A stretch of 64,000 bases of DNA from Methanoculleus sp. Lineage in GTDB: Archaea; Halobacteriota; Methanomicrobia; Methanomicrobiales; Methanoculleaceae. A program made the position numbers and the translations under genes. The stretch is taken from assembly GCA_018433835.1 (NCBI GenBank), contig JAHDQM010000011.1, forward strand, positions 62,001-126,000, in the 5' to 3' direction. Below the pieces are notes generated by a model. The model ran no database searches, had not been told where the DNA came from, and saw only the letters and a list, made by a program, of their open reading frames with translations. Below are positions 19,061 to 28,226 of the stretch, piece after piece. Within the stretch, counting starts at the first letter, position 1; every line of letters starts with the position of its first letter.

Positions 19061-20215
19061 ATGGAAAGGCGGATTTACCTCGACCACGCGGCGGCGATGC
19101 CGGTCCGTCCGGAGGTTGCCCGGTTCGGGAGGGGGTTCCCGGACGGCTTCATCGGCAACCCCTCCACACTCTACCGGGAAGGGCTCGCGGCTCAGGAGGC
19201 CGTCTCCCGGGCACGCGAGAAGGTAGCGGCGCTCGTCGGCGCTCGTGCCCCGGACTCGATCATCTTCACCGGCGGGGCGACCGAGTCGAACAACATCGCA
19301 ATCAGGGGGACCGCGCTCCGGAACAAAAAGTCGGGGAAGAACGTCGTCGCGAGCGCCATCGAGCACATATCCGTGCTGAACCCGGCAAAAGACCTCCAGA
19401 AGAACGGGTTTTCCCTCACGCTGGTTCCGGTCGACCGCTACGGCACGATCGATCTTTCCGCCCTCGATGCGGCGGTCACGCCGGAAACCGTCGTCACGTC
19501 GGTCCACTACGCGAACAACGAGATAGGGACAGTCGAGCCGATCCGGGAGGTGGCGGCAATCGTCCACGACCGGGGAGGGCTCTTCCACGTGGACGCCACC
19601 GATGCCGCGGGAAGGATACCGATCGACGTGGAGCGCGACGGTATCGACCTTCTCACCCTCTCGGGAAACCAGCTCGGCGGGCCGCAGGGAACGGGAGCGC
19701 TCTACGTCCGCCCGGGGGTCCGGGTCCAGCCGGTCCTCGTCGGGGGCGGGCAGGAACGCGGTCTCCGGCCCGGGACCGAGAACGTCGTCGGGATCGCCTG
19801 CATGGGAGAGGCCGCCCGGATTACGAAGGAAGAGATGCCGGAGGAGAGCAGGCGTCTCGCGGCGATCCGGGACCGGCTTATTTCCGGTATCACAGGACTT
19901 CCGGAGGCCTACCTGACCGGCCACCCGACAGAGCGGCTCCCACACCACGCGAGTTTCCGGTTCTCCCGGATCGAGGGCGAGAGCATCCAGCTCGCCATGA
20001 ACATGCTCGGGATCGCGGTCGCCACCGGTTCGGCGTGCACCTCCCGGACGCTCGAGGCCTCCCACGTCCTCCTCGCCATCGGGCTCGCCCACGAGGAGGC
20101 GCACGGGTCGATGGTCGCGACGCTCGGACGCGCAAATAGCGTTGACGAGGTGCCCCGGATCGTGGGGGCCGTCGAAGAAACAATTAAACGCCTGCGGGCT
20201 ATTACACCGCTGTAG
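19061..20215 (+). CDS. iscS: IscS/NifS-family cysteine desulfurase homologue lacking the PLP lysine
   Basis: A 384-residue class V aminotransferase fold of the IscS type. It has LDHAAAMPVRPEV at the start, GGATESNN at 71-78, His102 in IEHISVL, Asp178 in HVDATDAAG and the active-site loop ATGSACTS with Cys326. The Schiff-base lysine normally in SGHKxxGPKG is missing: the sequence is SGNQLGGPQG at 201-210, with Gln204 at the lysine position. The usual Gln after VDAT is Asp181. Without that lysine ordinary PLP-dependent desulfuration should fail. A comparable natural loss (to Asp) is known in Archaeoglobus fulgidus IscS. It lies directly before IscU and after the DsrE/TusA-like genes, so it may act as an assembly scaffold. 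Confidence 0.9.
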   Translation: MERRIYLDHAAAMPVRPEVARFGRGFPDGFIGNPSTLYREGLAAQEAVSRAREKVAALVGARAPDSIIFTGGATESNNIAIRGTALRNKKSGKNVVASAIEHISVLNPAKDLQKNGFSLTLVPVDRYGTIDLSALDAAVTPETVVTSVHYANNEIGTVEPIREVAAIVHDRGGLFHVDATDAAGRIPIDVERDGIDLLTLSGNQLGGPQGTGALYVRPGVRVQPVLVGGGQERGLRPGTENVVGIACMGEAARITKEEMPEESRRLAAIRDRLISGITGLPEAYLTGHPTERLPHHASFRFSRIEGESIQLAMNMLGIAVATGSACTSRTLEASHVLLAIGLAHEEAHGSMVATLGRANSVDEVPRIVGAVEETIKRLRAITPL

Positions 20216-20611
20216 GTGAAGAGTTTGGCAGACCAGATCGGATACAGCCAGAAGGTGATGGAGCACTTCATGAACCCGCACAACGTCGGGGTGATCGAGA
20301 ACCCGGACGGCTACGGCAAGGTCGGCAACCCCGTCTGCGGCGACCTCATGGAGATCTTCATCAGGGTCAAAGACGACGTCATCGAGGATATCAGGTTCCG
20401 GACGTTCGGGTGCGGGTCGGCGATCGCGACGAGCAGCATGGTGACCGATCTCGCCAGGGGAAAGACACTTGAGGAGGCGATGAAGATCACCCGCGACGAC
20501 GTGGCGACCGAACTCGAGGGGTTGCCGCCCCGGAAGATGCACTGCTCGAACCTCGCGGCGGACGCGCTCCACGCGGCGATACAGGATTACCGGGAGAAAC
20601 AGAAGAAGTGA
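20216..20611 (+). CDS. iscU: IscU-type Fe-S cluster scaffold
   Basis: A 131-residue scaffold on which [2Fe-2S] and [4Fe-4S] clusters are assembled. The three ligand cysteines are in place: Cys41 in NPVCGDLM, Cys66 in FGCGSAIATSS and Cys110 in KMHCSNLAADAL. Asp43, which labilises the cluster, is also present. The GTG start immediately follows the stop of the desulfurase homologue; a TTG nine bases further in is an alternative. Pairing with a lysine-less IscS suggests sulfur reaches the scaffold by another route, for example free sulfide or the TusA/DsrE-like relay. Confidence 0.95.
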   Translation: MKSLADQIGYSQKVMEHFMNPHNVGVIENPDGYGKVGNPVCGDLMEIFIRVKDDVIEDIRFRTFGCGSAIATSSMVTDLARGKTLEEAMKITRDDVATELEGLPPRKMHCSNLAADALHAAIQDYREKQKK

Positions 20612-20621
20612 AGGGGCGCGT

Positions 20622-21524
20622 TCAGCACCCGTAGATCAGGGTCAGGATGCTCTTTGCGAGGTCGAGACTCTTGCCCCGGTTGACCATGAGGGTGTCCAGG
20701 CGCAACGCGCCTTCAAGCCCGACCGGGTCCCGGGTATCCTGGATGAAGACGTCCACGAAGTCCTCATAGAGACCGTATGTCCCGGCAGATGATGCTTCTT
20801 TTCCGAAGGCCCGCATCAGGGCCGCCGCCGGGCCGCTGACCGGCGTATCGCCGATGAAGGGGCTGACCGCGATGACGTGCTGCCGGCGGAGCGCCTCCCG
20901 CACCCCGGCGCACTCGAGGATCGGCGATATGCTCGTGACCGGGTTGCTCGGGCCGATCACCACGGCATCGCTCGCCTCGATCGCCCCGATGACCTCGTCG
21001 GTCGCGGCCGGCGGCTGGCGGAACCGCCGGACCACGCCGTCGATCGCCACCTCTCCCCGGTGCTTCACCCAGTACTCCTGGAAGTGTATCTCTCCCCGGG
21101 GCGTCCGGACGTAGGTCGTCACGACGGAGTCGGTCATCGGGAGGACGGTCGCCCGGATACCCAGGTTCCGGCAGAGCGCTGCAGTCGCCTCGGTGAGACG
21201 CACGCCGCTCCGGAGCATCTCTCCCCGCGCAACGTGCACCGCCCGGTCCTGGTCCCCGACGGCGATGTACTCGTCGATGCCGAGCCTCGCGAGGAGGTCG
21301 TGGGTGATGTAGGAGTCGCTCTTGATCCCCCACCACTTCCCGGTATCGAGGATGCCCGCAAAGAGGTACATAACCGTATCGATGTCGGGCGAGAGGTGGT
21401 TGCCGGAGAGCCACGTGTCCTCGGCCGTGTTGACGATGACCGCGATATCCCGCTCGTCCAGCAGCTCCCGCATCCCGCGGAGGAGCTTCGGGGTCCCGGT
21501 CCCGCCCGAGAGGAAGGTAATCAT
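20622..21524 (-). CDS. cofD: 2-phospho-L-lactate transferase (F420 biosynthesis)
   Basis: CofD joins a phospholactyl (or related) moiety to Fo to make F420-0, the deazaflavin precursor needed by methanogens. The 300-residue protein starts [18 protein letters not shown], with the nucleotide loop SGGTGTPK. It contains [38 protein letters not shown] and [15 protein letters not shown], all CofD hallmarks. The ATG was chosen over a TTG two codons upstream because it gives the family start. It stands next to a second, divergent cofD paralogue on the same strand. Confidence 0.93.
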   Translation of the reverse strand: MITFLSGGTGTPKLLRGMRELLDERDIAVIVNTAEDTWLSGNHLSPDIDTVMYLFAGILDTGKWWGIKSDSYITHDLLARLGIDEYIAVGDQDRAVHVARGEMLRSGVRLTEATAALCRNLGIRATVLPMTDSVVTTYVRTPRGEIHFQEYWVKHRGEVAIDGVVRRFRQPPAATDEVIGAIEASDAVVIGPSNPVTSISPILECAGVREALRRQHVIAVSPFIGDTPVSGPAAALMRAFGKEASSAGTYGLYEDFVDVFIQDTRDPVGLEGALRLDTLMVNRGKSLDLAKSILTLIYGC

Positions 21525-21595
21525 GAACAATTAGCGTTTCAAGTGCAACCGTATATGAATTTTCCCTATCGGGCCGGGCGGCGGAGCCACCTCGT

Positions 21596-22504
21596 TCACA
21601 AAACCGCGTGCCGTATGACCGCCATGAGGTCCCAGGCGAGCGATTCGGCCTGCCGCTCATGCATCAGGCGGGTCTCGAGGCGGAGCGATCCGGGAACGTC
21701 GTCGGGGTCGTGGATGTCCTGTACGAAGACGTCGACGATATCCTCATAAAGCCGGAAGACCGCCGGAGCGGTCGGGAGTTCGGCGACGGCGTACATGAGG
21801 GCGGCGTCCTTCGGGTCAGGCGCGACGTCCCCCCGGAACGGCGAGACGGCGACGACGAACGTATCAAGGAGAAGGTCCCGCATGCCGACGCAGTCGAGGA
21901 TGGGGAGGATGCTCGCCGCCGGGTTCGCGGGGCCGATCACCACGGCGTCGCTTGCCTCGATCGCCGCCCGCACCTCGTCCGTGACCGCCGGGAAAACGGG
22001 CGCAGCCCGGACGAGGGCCCGGACTTCCGTCCCGGGGTCGGCGGCCGTCCGGTACTCGAAGAGCGGCAGGCGTTCGGTGCCGGTATCGACGAAGAGGGCG
22101 ATCTTTCCGTCCGTCACCGGGAGGACGGTCGCCCCGATGTTGAGCGAGCGGCACTGGCTCTCGACCGCCTCGGTCAGGGTCAGACCCTTCCGGAGAAGCG
22201 CCGCCCGGGCGATCTGGACCGCCCGGGCACGGTCGCCGACCGGGAAGGGTTCGCCGCCCGCCACCTTCGGAAGGTAGTTGTGGGTGGCGTAGGTGTCGCC
22301 CTTGATCCCCCACCACCGGCTGGTATCGAGGATGCCCGCGAAGAGGAAGACGGCGGTGTCGACATCGGGCGCACAGTGGCCTCCCGATATCCAGAGATCC
22401 TCGGCGGTATTCGCGACCACGGCGATCTCGCTGTCGTAGAGGATCTGCCGAACGCCCCGGATGAGCGCAGGCGTCCCGGTTCCGCCGGAGAGGAAGGTGA
22501 TCAT
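21596..22504 (-). CDS. Second CofD paralogue
   Basis: A 302-residue CofD-family protein with the same overall plan as its downstream neighbour: [56 protein letters not shown] and VIGPANPAASILPIL. It is only moderately similar, and the lysine after GTGTP in canonical CofD is alanine here. It could be a second transferase with a different donor, for example another phosphorylated three-carbon acid. The 71-nt gap suggests co-transcription with cofD. The exact reaction cannot be told. Confidence 0.85.
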   Translation of the reverse strand: MITFLSGGTGTPALIRGVRQILYDSEIAVVANTAEDLWISGGHCAPDVDTAVFLFAGILDTSRWWGIKGDTYATHNYLPKVAGGEPFPVGDRARAVQIARAALLRKGLTLTEAVESQCRSLNIGATVLPVTDGKIALFVDTGTERLPLFEYRTAADPGTEVRALVRAAPVFPAVTDEVRAAIEASDAVVIGPANPAASILPILDCVGMRDLLLDTFVVAVSPFRGDVAPDPKDAALMYAVAELPTAPAVFRLYEDIVDVFVQDIHDPDDVPGSLRLETRLMHERQAESLAWDLMAVIRHAVL

Positions 22505-22903
22505 GGCTGAATGTCATTAATGTGGGCTGTCCGGGGGGTTAACAGTTTCACCCTCCGCGGCGAGGGCGTATATGCGACCATGTCGGAGGGTGGTTGTTGA
22601 TGCTCTCACTCTCCGACTTTCTGGCTCTCCCTCCTAGTTCAAGCAATCAGCCTCCCAGTGATCGCGATAGCCATCGGGCAGTACTGTTTCACATACCTGA
22701 TGTGATTCCCGGTGGTCTGCGTTGTGGTGCTGGTTGGGGGAGCGTCCCTCGACGGAGCCCTAGGTGTACCGCAAAATTAGGAAGCAGTTCCTGCATATTC
22801 TATATATCTAAGGGGGGTTTAATCGAAACTCTCAAATATATATTAATACTACCCGTAGTCAAGGAGCAGCAGCTGGCGACCAAAACCGGGATGGATACAT
22901 AAT
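22505..22903. other. AT-rich upstream region of the 22.9-24.9 kb module
   Basis: I find no convincing gene here; the 102-codon open frame has no family features. Composition changes abruptly to AT-rich near 22790. TATTCTATATATCT at about 22796-22809 and AAATATATATTAATAC at about 22834-22849 are likely promoter elements for the following gene pair. Confidence 0.45.
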
Positions 22904-23950
22904 ATGCCCAAAATACATGACTTATACGATTTAAGGACACGACTACAAGCTGGGCTAGACGATGATAGGAAAACGCTGGCTGAGTATGGTAAGCTGAAGT
23001 CTCCACAGCTGAAAGCGTATCTGCTAGAAAGCAACAGTAGTTCCCTTGCGGATTTTGGTTGCCCGTTTGGGGAATGGAGAAGCATAGATCAAAAAGGGTG
23101 GTACGTCAACAACAATGGCCCATCTTCCGACTGTATATTCCTGAATAAAACCCACCCTAGGGTCTGGATCTTATACAGCGTGCTTGATATCAAAGATTCA
23201 GATGCTATCGTCGGGAAGTGGGTAAAAGAGAGCATTGGTCTTGATAGATGCTGGCTATCGAGACGGCAACTCCTACACTGGGAGCACTATGATGAGTGGC
23301 ATCAGAAAGGTTTGGGTATCAAATACTCTGATGGTCTCACCCCAGAGGATGATGCAGGCTACTTCAGCCTCAAGATCTGGCATGGGGCAAGTAATGCAAT
23401 TAAGGATTTTGATGACGTACTTGAAGTAGCAAAAGAGCGGTTCGCTATTCATAGCGCCAGATGGCAGAAGAAACGCGAGGGAAAAGTTGTAATCGCTGCA
23501 GAGTGGTATAGCAACGGCAAGGTCACCATTCAGAAGGCCGAAGACATTGATGAAGTTCTTCTCTCAATTCAGGACACAGCGCAGACGTATGAGAATGCCC
23601 TCGAAGAGGCGACGAATCTAAGAGATAATAAACTCGGTGCATTCGAGTTGAACTTCTCCCAAGAAATTAACCTAGACGCATTTTCACAGGTAGTTTCGAG
23701 TGGCAAAGGGGATATGAACTTGTGGCTTGTCGAAACTGAAAGTCGGGATGGAGATAAATTTAAGCGGTTTAAAGGGATCGATCTCCATACCTGGGATAGG
23801 ATTTCAATAAGTCTAGGAGAGGATTTTGCTCATCTTACAATACCCGAGAATGGCTGCGTAAACGCTGCACCGCGGATTGCAACCCTCCAGGGTGAGGATA
23901 ACGCAGGGAAGACTACAATAAGCTTTGATGGGGTCGAGCTCTTTGCCTGA
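22904..23950 (+). CDS. Unknown protein, first gene of an AT-rich two-gene module
   Basis: A 348-residue soluble protein, MPKIHDLYDLRTRLQAG onward, of a family I do not recognise. It has Trp-rich stretches (WILYSVLDIKDSD; LHWEHYDEWHQKGLG; WHGASNAIKDFDDV), a helical and probably coiled middle near 200-240, and no signal peptide or membrane segment. Codon use and GC content differ from the flanking cofD and HD genes, which suggests transfer. The second gene overlaps its 3' end by 23 nt, so they are probably translated together. Function is unknown; the isolated, transferred two-gene layout is common for defence or toxin modules, but nothing in this protein proves that. Confidence 0.75.
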   Translation: MPKIHDLYDLRTRLQAGLDDDRKTLAEYGKLKSPQLKAYLLESNSSSLADFGCPFGEWRSIDQKGWYVNNNGPSSDCIFLNKTHPRVWILYSVLDIKDSDAIVGKWVKESIGLDRCWLSRRQLLHWEHYDEWHQKGLGIKYSDGLTPEDDAGYFSLKIWHGASNAIKDFDDVLEVAKERFAIHSARWQKKREGKVVIAAEWYSNGKVTIQKAEDIDEVLLSIQDTAQTYENALEEATNLRDNKLGAFELNFSQEINLDAFSQVVSSGKGDMNLWLVETESRDGDKFKRFKGIDLHTWDRISISLGEDFAHLTIPENGCVNAAPRIATLQGEDNAGKTTISFDGVELFA

Positions 23951-24878
23951 GCACCCTACTGACAGAATGCTGTTATGGCGCAACGCCATCCAGCTCTTCC
24001 ATATCTATCCAAAGTTATCCTTTTTTGGTCCCTTTGCGCAGGCAGGCATTCGTGATTATGTAATTGAAGTGAAACTGTCTTACCGTAACTCCACAAAAGA
24101 GGGAGACCCTGATGCGGGAAAGATGTTTGATCCTGATATCTGTGCCAGCGGTGAATCAGGCTGGTTTATCTTAGAATTGACAACAAACCCCAAGGCGAAA
24201 GGGAAAACACTAGAAAAATATCGGCACCTCGATTGTAAAAGCCTCGACATTTACGATATTCCTGCGGCCCATGGATCACCAGACGTTATGAGCGGCAGAC
24301 TGGAATACGTCGATGATAGCGGTTTCTGTCAGCTAATACTTTTGGATCAGTTAGAAGTTAAAAAAGTGGAAAATATCAAAAACGATTTGTTGAGGAATTG
24401 CCTCATCTCAGCTAACGGAACCCCGCTCTCTAAACTTCCAGAACTCCCCATAGCCTTTGTGCCTGAGTCCGTCAAAGACAAAACGGGAGTCCGAGTAGGA
24501 CTACTAAACATAGTTATGCGGTTATTCGCTCCGAACTGTGCAGGAATGACTGCAGGTGAGATGGCAGATGCAGGTCTTGAACGACTGGCGAAAAAGGTAG
24601 ATCCAGGGAAAAGAAATGTTCTAATCAATAAGATCGAATCGGAAATGAAGACTCTGATAGGCAAACATATGGGCGATTACCTCGAGCTCAAAGAGGACGG
24701 GAAATACGCACCTACGCAAAAATACACAGGAACTCCAAACCAGAGAAGTGCAATCGCGGTGAGAATGAGATCATGGGCTCTCTCAGAACAGGTACCGTTG
24801 GACTATAACTTCAAGTCAAAAACTGATCCAACAAACGGCTCGACAGATGATTCGAAAGAAAAAGATATACCAGAATAA
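23928..24878 (+). CDS. Unknown protein, second gene of the AT-rich module; possible PD-(D/E)xK-like region
   Basis: A 316-residue protein using the ATG inside the preceding gene's 3' end. A region at about 65-100 reads FDPDICASGESGWFILELTT followed by NPKAKGKTLEKYRHLD. An acidic D(68)PD70, then a strand ending in E83, then nearby lysines resemble the spacing of PD-(D/E)xK nucleases with a shifted lysine. This is a weak motif-level guess. The rest is helical and mentions no known domain to me. It pairs with the preceding unknown gene and shares its AT-rich composition. Confidence 0.7.
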   Translation: MGSSSLPEHPTDRMLLWRNAIQLFHIYPKLSFFGPFAQAGIRDYVIEVKLSYRNSTKEGDPDAGKMFDPDICASGESGWFILELTTNPKAKGKTLEKYRHLDCKSLDIYDIPAAHGSPDVMSGRLEYVDDSGFCQLILLDQLEVKKVENIKNDLLRNCLISANGTPLSKLPELPIAFVPESVKDKTGVRVGLLNIVMRLFAPNCAGMTAGEMADAGLERLAKKVDPGKRNVLINKIESEMKTLIGKHMGDYLELKEDGKYAPTQKYTGTPNQRSAIAVRMRSWALSEQVPLDYNFKSKTDPTNGSTDDSKEKDIPE

Positions 24879-25214
24879 CTTTTGATTTACTTTCTCTATT
24901 CTAATCAACCTTCAGCACCACTACTCAGCAACCCGGATTCCCCCAGGCGACACCCGAGATGTGGTCACTTAGAACCAGACCCTAGCGTACCTCAAGGACT
25001 TAGACTGTCGGATCACTAAGCTGGAAACCTCCCTCCGTCAGGGGGGCTCTAGCCCCCACAGATGGGACATCGCAATTACTGCCCGCCCCTCCCCACCGCC
25101 GGAGCGCTCCACCCCCACACCCACACCGCGCTCCCGCCGAAAGAAAACCACTCTACCCTCCGCGCGCTTTCAAATACCTTTATCACTCATCTCCCAAGAA
25201 TCTTAACAGAACCG
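24879..25214. other. Intergenic region before the HD hydrolase
   Basis: A T-rich stretch just after the module's stop could act as an archaeal terminator (TTTGATTTACTTTCTC). Composition then returns to GC-rich. AAATACCTTTA at 25173-25183 is a TATA-like box about 32 bp before the next ATG, so that transcript has almost no leader. No gene seen. Confidence 0.5.
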
Positions 25215-26423
25215 ATGAAGATCATCAAAGATCCGGTGCACGGCTACGTCGAGGCGGAACCGCTCGCGCTCCGGCTGCTCGACTCGGAGGTAGTCCAGCG
25301 GCTCCGCCACGTCACCCAGCTCGGGTTTGCAAACCTCGTCTACCCCGGGGCAAACCATACACGCTTTGAGCACTCGCTCGGGACGATGCATCTTGCGGGC
25401 CTCATGTCGGGCGAGCTCGGGCTCGACGAGGATGAGACAAAACTCGTCACCACGGCCGCCCTCCTCCACGACATCGGCCACGGCCCCTTCTCGCACGTCA
25501 CCGAACCGGTGATGGAAGAGTTCACCGGGAGGAGCCACCACCAGATCGACACTCTCGTCCGTGAGGGGACGATCGCCGGGATACTCGAAGACGAAGGGCT
25601 CGACCCCGCCGAGGTCTGCGCCGTCGTCGCGGGGAAGCACCGCCTCGCGAGCATCATCCACGGGAGCCTGGACGTCGACCGGATGGATTACCTGATGCGG
25701 GACGCCCACTACACCGGCGTGCCCTACGGGACGGTCGACGCACACCGGCTGATCCGATGCACCATCTTCGCCGAATCAGGTATCGCGCTGCACGAAGGCG
25801 GGATCAACGCCGCCGAGTCGCTTCTCATCGCCCGGACCCTGATGCGCCCGGCGGTCTACTTCCACCACGTGAGCCGGATCGCGACGAGCATGTTCGTCCA
25901 CGCCCTCCGTGAGGAGGTGCAGAACGTCGGGGGCACGGATGCCCGCGAACTCATGCGAATGGACGATGCCGCCTGCATGGAGCGGCTGAAGCACTCGCCA
26001 CACGGGATCACCCGCGACCTCGCCCGCCGGGTCTACTCCCGGGACCTCTACAAGCGGGCGCTGTACGTCGGCGAAGACCGGGTGAACGCCGCCGCCTTCC
26101 GGCAGGATTTCGGGGCCGCCCGGGAGCGGGCTCTCGCCCTCGCCATCGCCGAGACCGCGGGGGTCCCGGAGGACTGCGTCCTCGTCGACATCCCCCGGCT
26201 CCCGGGCGCCCTCTCGATGGAGGTCCGGGTCAGGAACAGCCACGCGATGGTGGAGATCGAGGAGGTCTCCCCCCTCATCAACACTCTAAACGATACCCGG
26301 CGGCAGCAGTGGCGCCTCGGCATCTACACCACCCACGAGCACCGGAGCACGGTGGAGCAGGCGGCAACGGAGGTGCTCAGGGTGAAGCGGGCGACAAAAC
26401 AGGATAAACTCGTAGTGACATAA
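25215..26423 (+). CDS. HD-superfamily phosphohydrolase (dNTPase/SAMHD1-like)
   Basis: A 402-residue protein of the large HD-hydrolase family related to dGTP triphosphohydrolases. Metal ligands are His53 in RFEHSLG, His85-Asp86 in LLHDIGHGPFSH and the Asp of SLDVDRMDYLMRD near 153-155. Such proteins remove triphosphate from deoxynucleotides or hydrolyse other nucleotides; the substrate is unknown here. The start MKIIKDPVHGYVEAEP is the usual start of the family. A longer upstream reading frame is not supported and would begin upstream of the TATA-like box. The gene is followed closely by ubiX. Confidence 0.9.
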   Translation: MKIIKDPVHGYVEAEPLALRLLDSEVVQRLRHVTQLGFANLVYPGANHTRFEHSLGTMHLAGLMSGELGLDEDETKLVTTAALLHDIGHGPFSHVTEPVMEEFTGRSHHQIDTLVREGTIAGILEDEGLDPAEVCAVVAGKHRLASIIHGSLDVDRMDYLMRDAHYTGVPYGTVDAHRLIRCTIFAESGIALHEGGINAAESLLIARTLMRPAVYFHHVSRIATSMFVHALREEVQNVGGTDARELMRMDDAACMERLKHSPHGITRDLARRVYSRDLYKRALYVGEDRVNAAAFRQDFGAARERALALAIAETAGVPEDCVLVDIPRLPGALSMEVRVRNSHAMVEIEEVSPLINTLNDTRRQQWRLGIYTTHEHRSTVEQAATEVLRVKRATKQDKLVVT

Positions 26424-26437
26424 CTCATGAGGAACAT

Positions 26438-26992
26438 ATGAAGAAGGAATTCGTCGTCGGGGTCACCGGGGCAAGCGGGGTCGTCTACGCCCGCCGCCTG
26501 CTCGAAGTGCTCTGCGACCGCTCAACGGTGCATATCGTCATCTCCGATACCGCCCGGCAGATAGCCGGGATCGAGCATGTTGACCTCACAGGATTCGACG
26601 CCATATACGCCGAGAACAGCAACCTCGCGGCCGATATCGCGAGCGGCTCGTTCCGCTACGACGGGATGGCGATCGTGCCCTGCAGCATGAAGACGCTTGC
26701 CGCAGTCAGCAACGGGTTCGCAGACAACCTGATCACCCGGGCGGCGGACGTCTGCCTCAAGGAGAATCGCCCCCTCCTCCTTCTCCTCCGGGAGATGCCG
26801 CTCTCCCGGATTCATTTGAAGAATATGCTTGCAGCAGACGAGGCCGGCGCGACCGTGATGGTCGCAAGCCCCCCCTTCTACCAGCACCCACAGACCATCG
26901 ACGACCTCGTCGATATGGTGGTGGCCCGGGTGCTCGACCACATGGAGGTCGAACACAGTCTCGGGACACGATGGAGCGGATACGATGCGTAA
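26438..26992 (+). CDS. ubiX: UbiX-type flavin prenyltransferase
   Basis: UbiX makes prenylated FMN from FMN and dimethylallyl phosphate, the cofactor of UbiD decarboxylases. The 184-residue protein shows the flavin loop VGVTGASGVVYARRLLEVL, the VPCSMKTLAAVSNGFADNLI segment and LLLREMPLSRIHLKNML, all typical of UbiX. Its last codons overlap the start of the UbiD gene, so cofactor enzyme and user are coupled. This fits the use of prenyl-FMN by the UbiD-like enzyme downstream. Confidence 0.95.
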   Translation: MKKEFVVGVTGASGVVYARRLLEVLCDRSTVHIVISDTARQIAGIEHVDLTGFDAIYAENSNLAADIASGSFRYDGMAIVPCSMKTLAAVSNGFADNLITRAADVCLKENRPLLLLLREMPLSRIHLKNMLAADEAGATVMVASPPFYQHPQTIDDLVDMVVARVLDHMEVEHSLGTRWSGYDA

Positions 26993-28226
26993 ATTTATCG
27001 AACTGATGCGGGAGCAGGGCCGGGTCGAGGAGATCGAGAGCCCCTGCTCGACCGTGTACGAGGCTCCCCGTATGGCGAGCCGGACGGACAAAATTCTCTT
27101 TTTCCACGACCTCGACGGCCACCGGGGGGTGATGAACCTTCTTTCCGACCGCCGATCGCTTGCAGCGGCGCTCGGCGTGGACGAGCGTGATCTGGTCGGA
27201 CACCTCGCGGCCATGACCTACAACGGCCGGGTGGTGGATGCCGGGCGGTGCGAAGACGGCGTCAAGCCCGATCTCTCCCGCCTCCCGGTCATGAAGCACT
27301 TCCCGGGGGACGCAGGGCGGTACTTCACCTCGGGGATCGTCTTCTCGCGCTACGACGGCGTCGAGAACGCCTCCATCCACCGGATGATGGTCCTCGACGA
27401 CCACCGGGTCGTCGCCCGCCTGGTGGAAGGAAGGCATACCCACACCCTGCTGAAAGCGGCGCTCGCCCGGGGGGAGAAGCTCCCGGTCGCGGTCACCGTC
27501 GGCACCCACCCCCTCGTGACGTTCGCCGCCTGCACCCGCGTCCCGGAAGGAAAGGAACTCGCCTACGCGGCGGAACTGATGGGCGGGGAACTTACCGTCC
27601 GGGAGTGCGAGAACGGCGTCCGGGTTCCCGACGCCGAGATCGTGATCGAGGGCTACATCAGTGCCGAAAAAGCGGCGGAAGGGCCGTTCGTCGATATCAC
27701 CGGCACCTACGACCCCGTGCGGCAGCAGCCGGTGATCGAGTTCACCCGGATGTACTGCAAGGAGGACCCCATCTACCACGGCATCCTTCCCGCCGGCGAC
27801 GAGCACAAACTCCTGATGGGAGCACCCTACGAGCCGAAGATCTACCGTGCGGTCGGCGAGGTGACGACGGTGAAAGACGTCCTCCTCACGAAGGGCGGCG
27901 CCGGCTACCTCCACGCGGTGGTGCAGATCCGCAAAAACACCCAGGGCGACGCGAAGAACGCCATCATGGCGGCGTTTGCCGCCCACACGTCCTTAAAGCA
28001 CGTCGTGATGGTGGACGAGGATATCGACATCCACGACCCCCACGACGTCGAGTACGCCATCGCGACACGGGTGCGGGGCGATACCGACATCATGGTCGTC
28101 ACCGGCGTGCGGGGCTCGTCGCTCGACCCGACGCGCCTTGCCGACGGGACGAACGTGAAGGTAGGGGTCGACGCCACGATGGTCATGGGGAAAGAGGACG
28201 AATTCAGGAGAGCGGAGTGGCCGTAG
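26985..28226 (+). CDS. UbiD-family decarboxylase, probable anhydromevalonate phosphate decarboxylase
   Basis: A 413-residue UbiD-family protein that should use prenylated FMN from the adjacent UbiX. Conserved parts include ENASIHRMMVLDD (prFMN and metal binding), VTVGTHPLVTFAA, EIVIEGYI and the C-terminal VVMVDEDIDIHDPHDVEYAI. In archaea with the modified mevalonate pathway the UbiD homologue decarboxylates trans-anhydromevalonate 5-phosphate to isopentenyl phosphate. The next gene encodes the large subunit of the phosphomevalonate dehydratase that makes this substrate, so this assignment is strong by context. UbiD enzymes acting on aromatic acids are the alternative. Confidence 0.88.
   Translation: MRKFIELMREQGRVEEIESPCSTVYEAPRMASRTDKILFFHDLDGHRGVMNLLSDRRSLAAALGVDERDLVGHLAAMTYNGRVVDAGRCEDGVKPDLSRLPVMKHFPGDAGRYFTSGIVFSRYDGVENASIHRMMVLDDHRVVARLVEGRHTHTLLKAALARGEKLPVAVTVGTHPLVTFAACTRVPEGKELAYAAELMGGELTVRECENGVRVPDAEIVIEGYISAEKAAEGPFVDITGTYDPVRQQPVIEFTRMYCKEDPIYHGILPAGDEHKLLMGAPYEPKIYRAVGEVTTVKDVLLTKGGAGYLHAVVQIRKNTQGDAKNAIMAAFAAHTSLKHVVMVDEDIDIHDPHDVEYAIATRVRGDTDIMVVTGVRGSSLDPTRLADGTNVKVGVDATMVMGKEDEFRRAEWP

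Noticed and set aside
22594..22902. 102-codon frame upstream of the AT-rich module
   Set aside because: It crosses the abrupt composition change and the probable promoter, and has no ribosome-binding site or recognisable domain.
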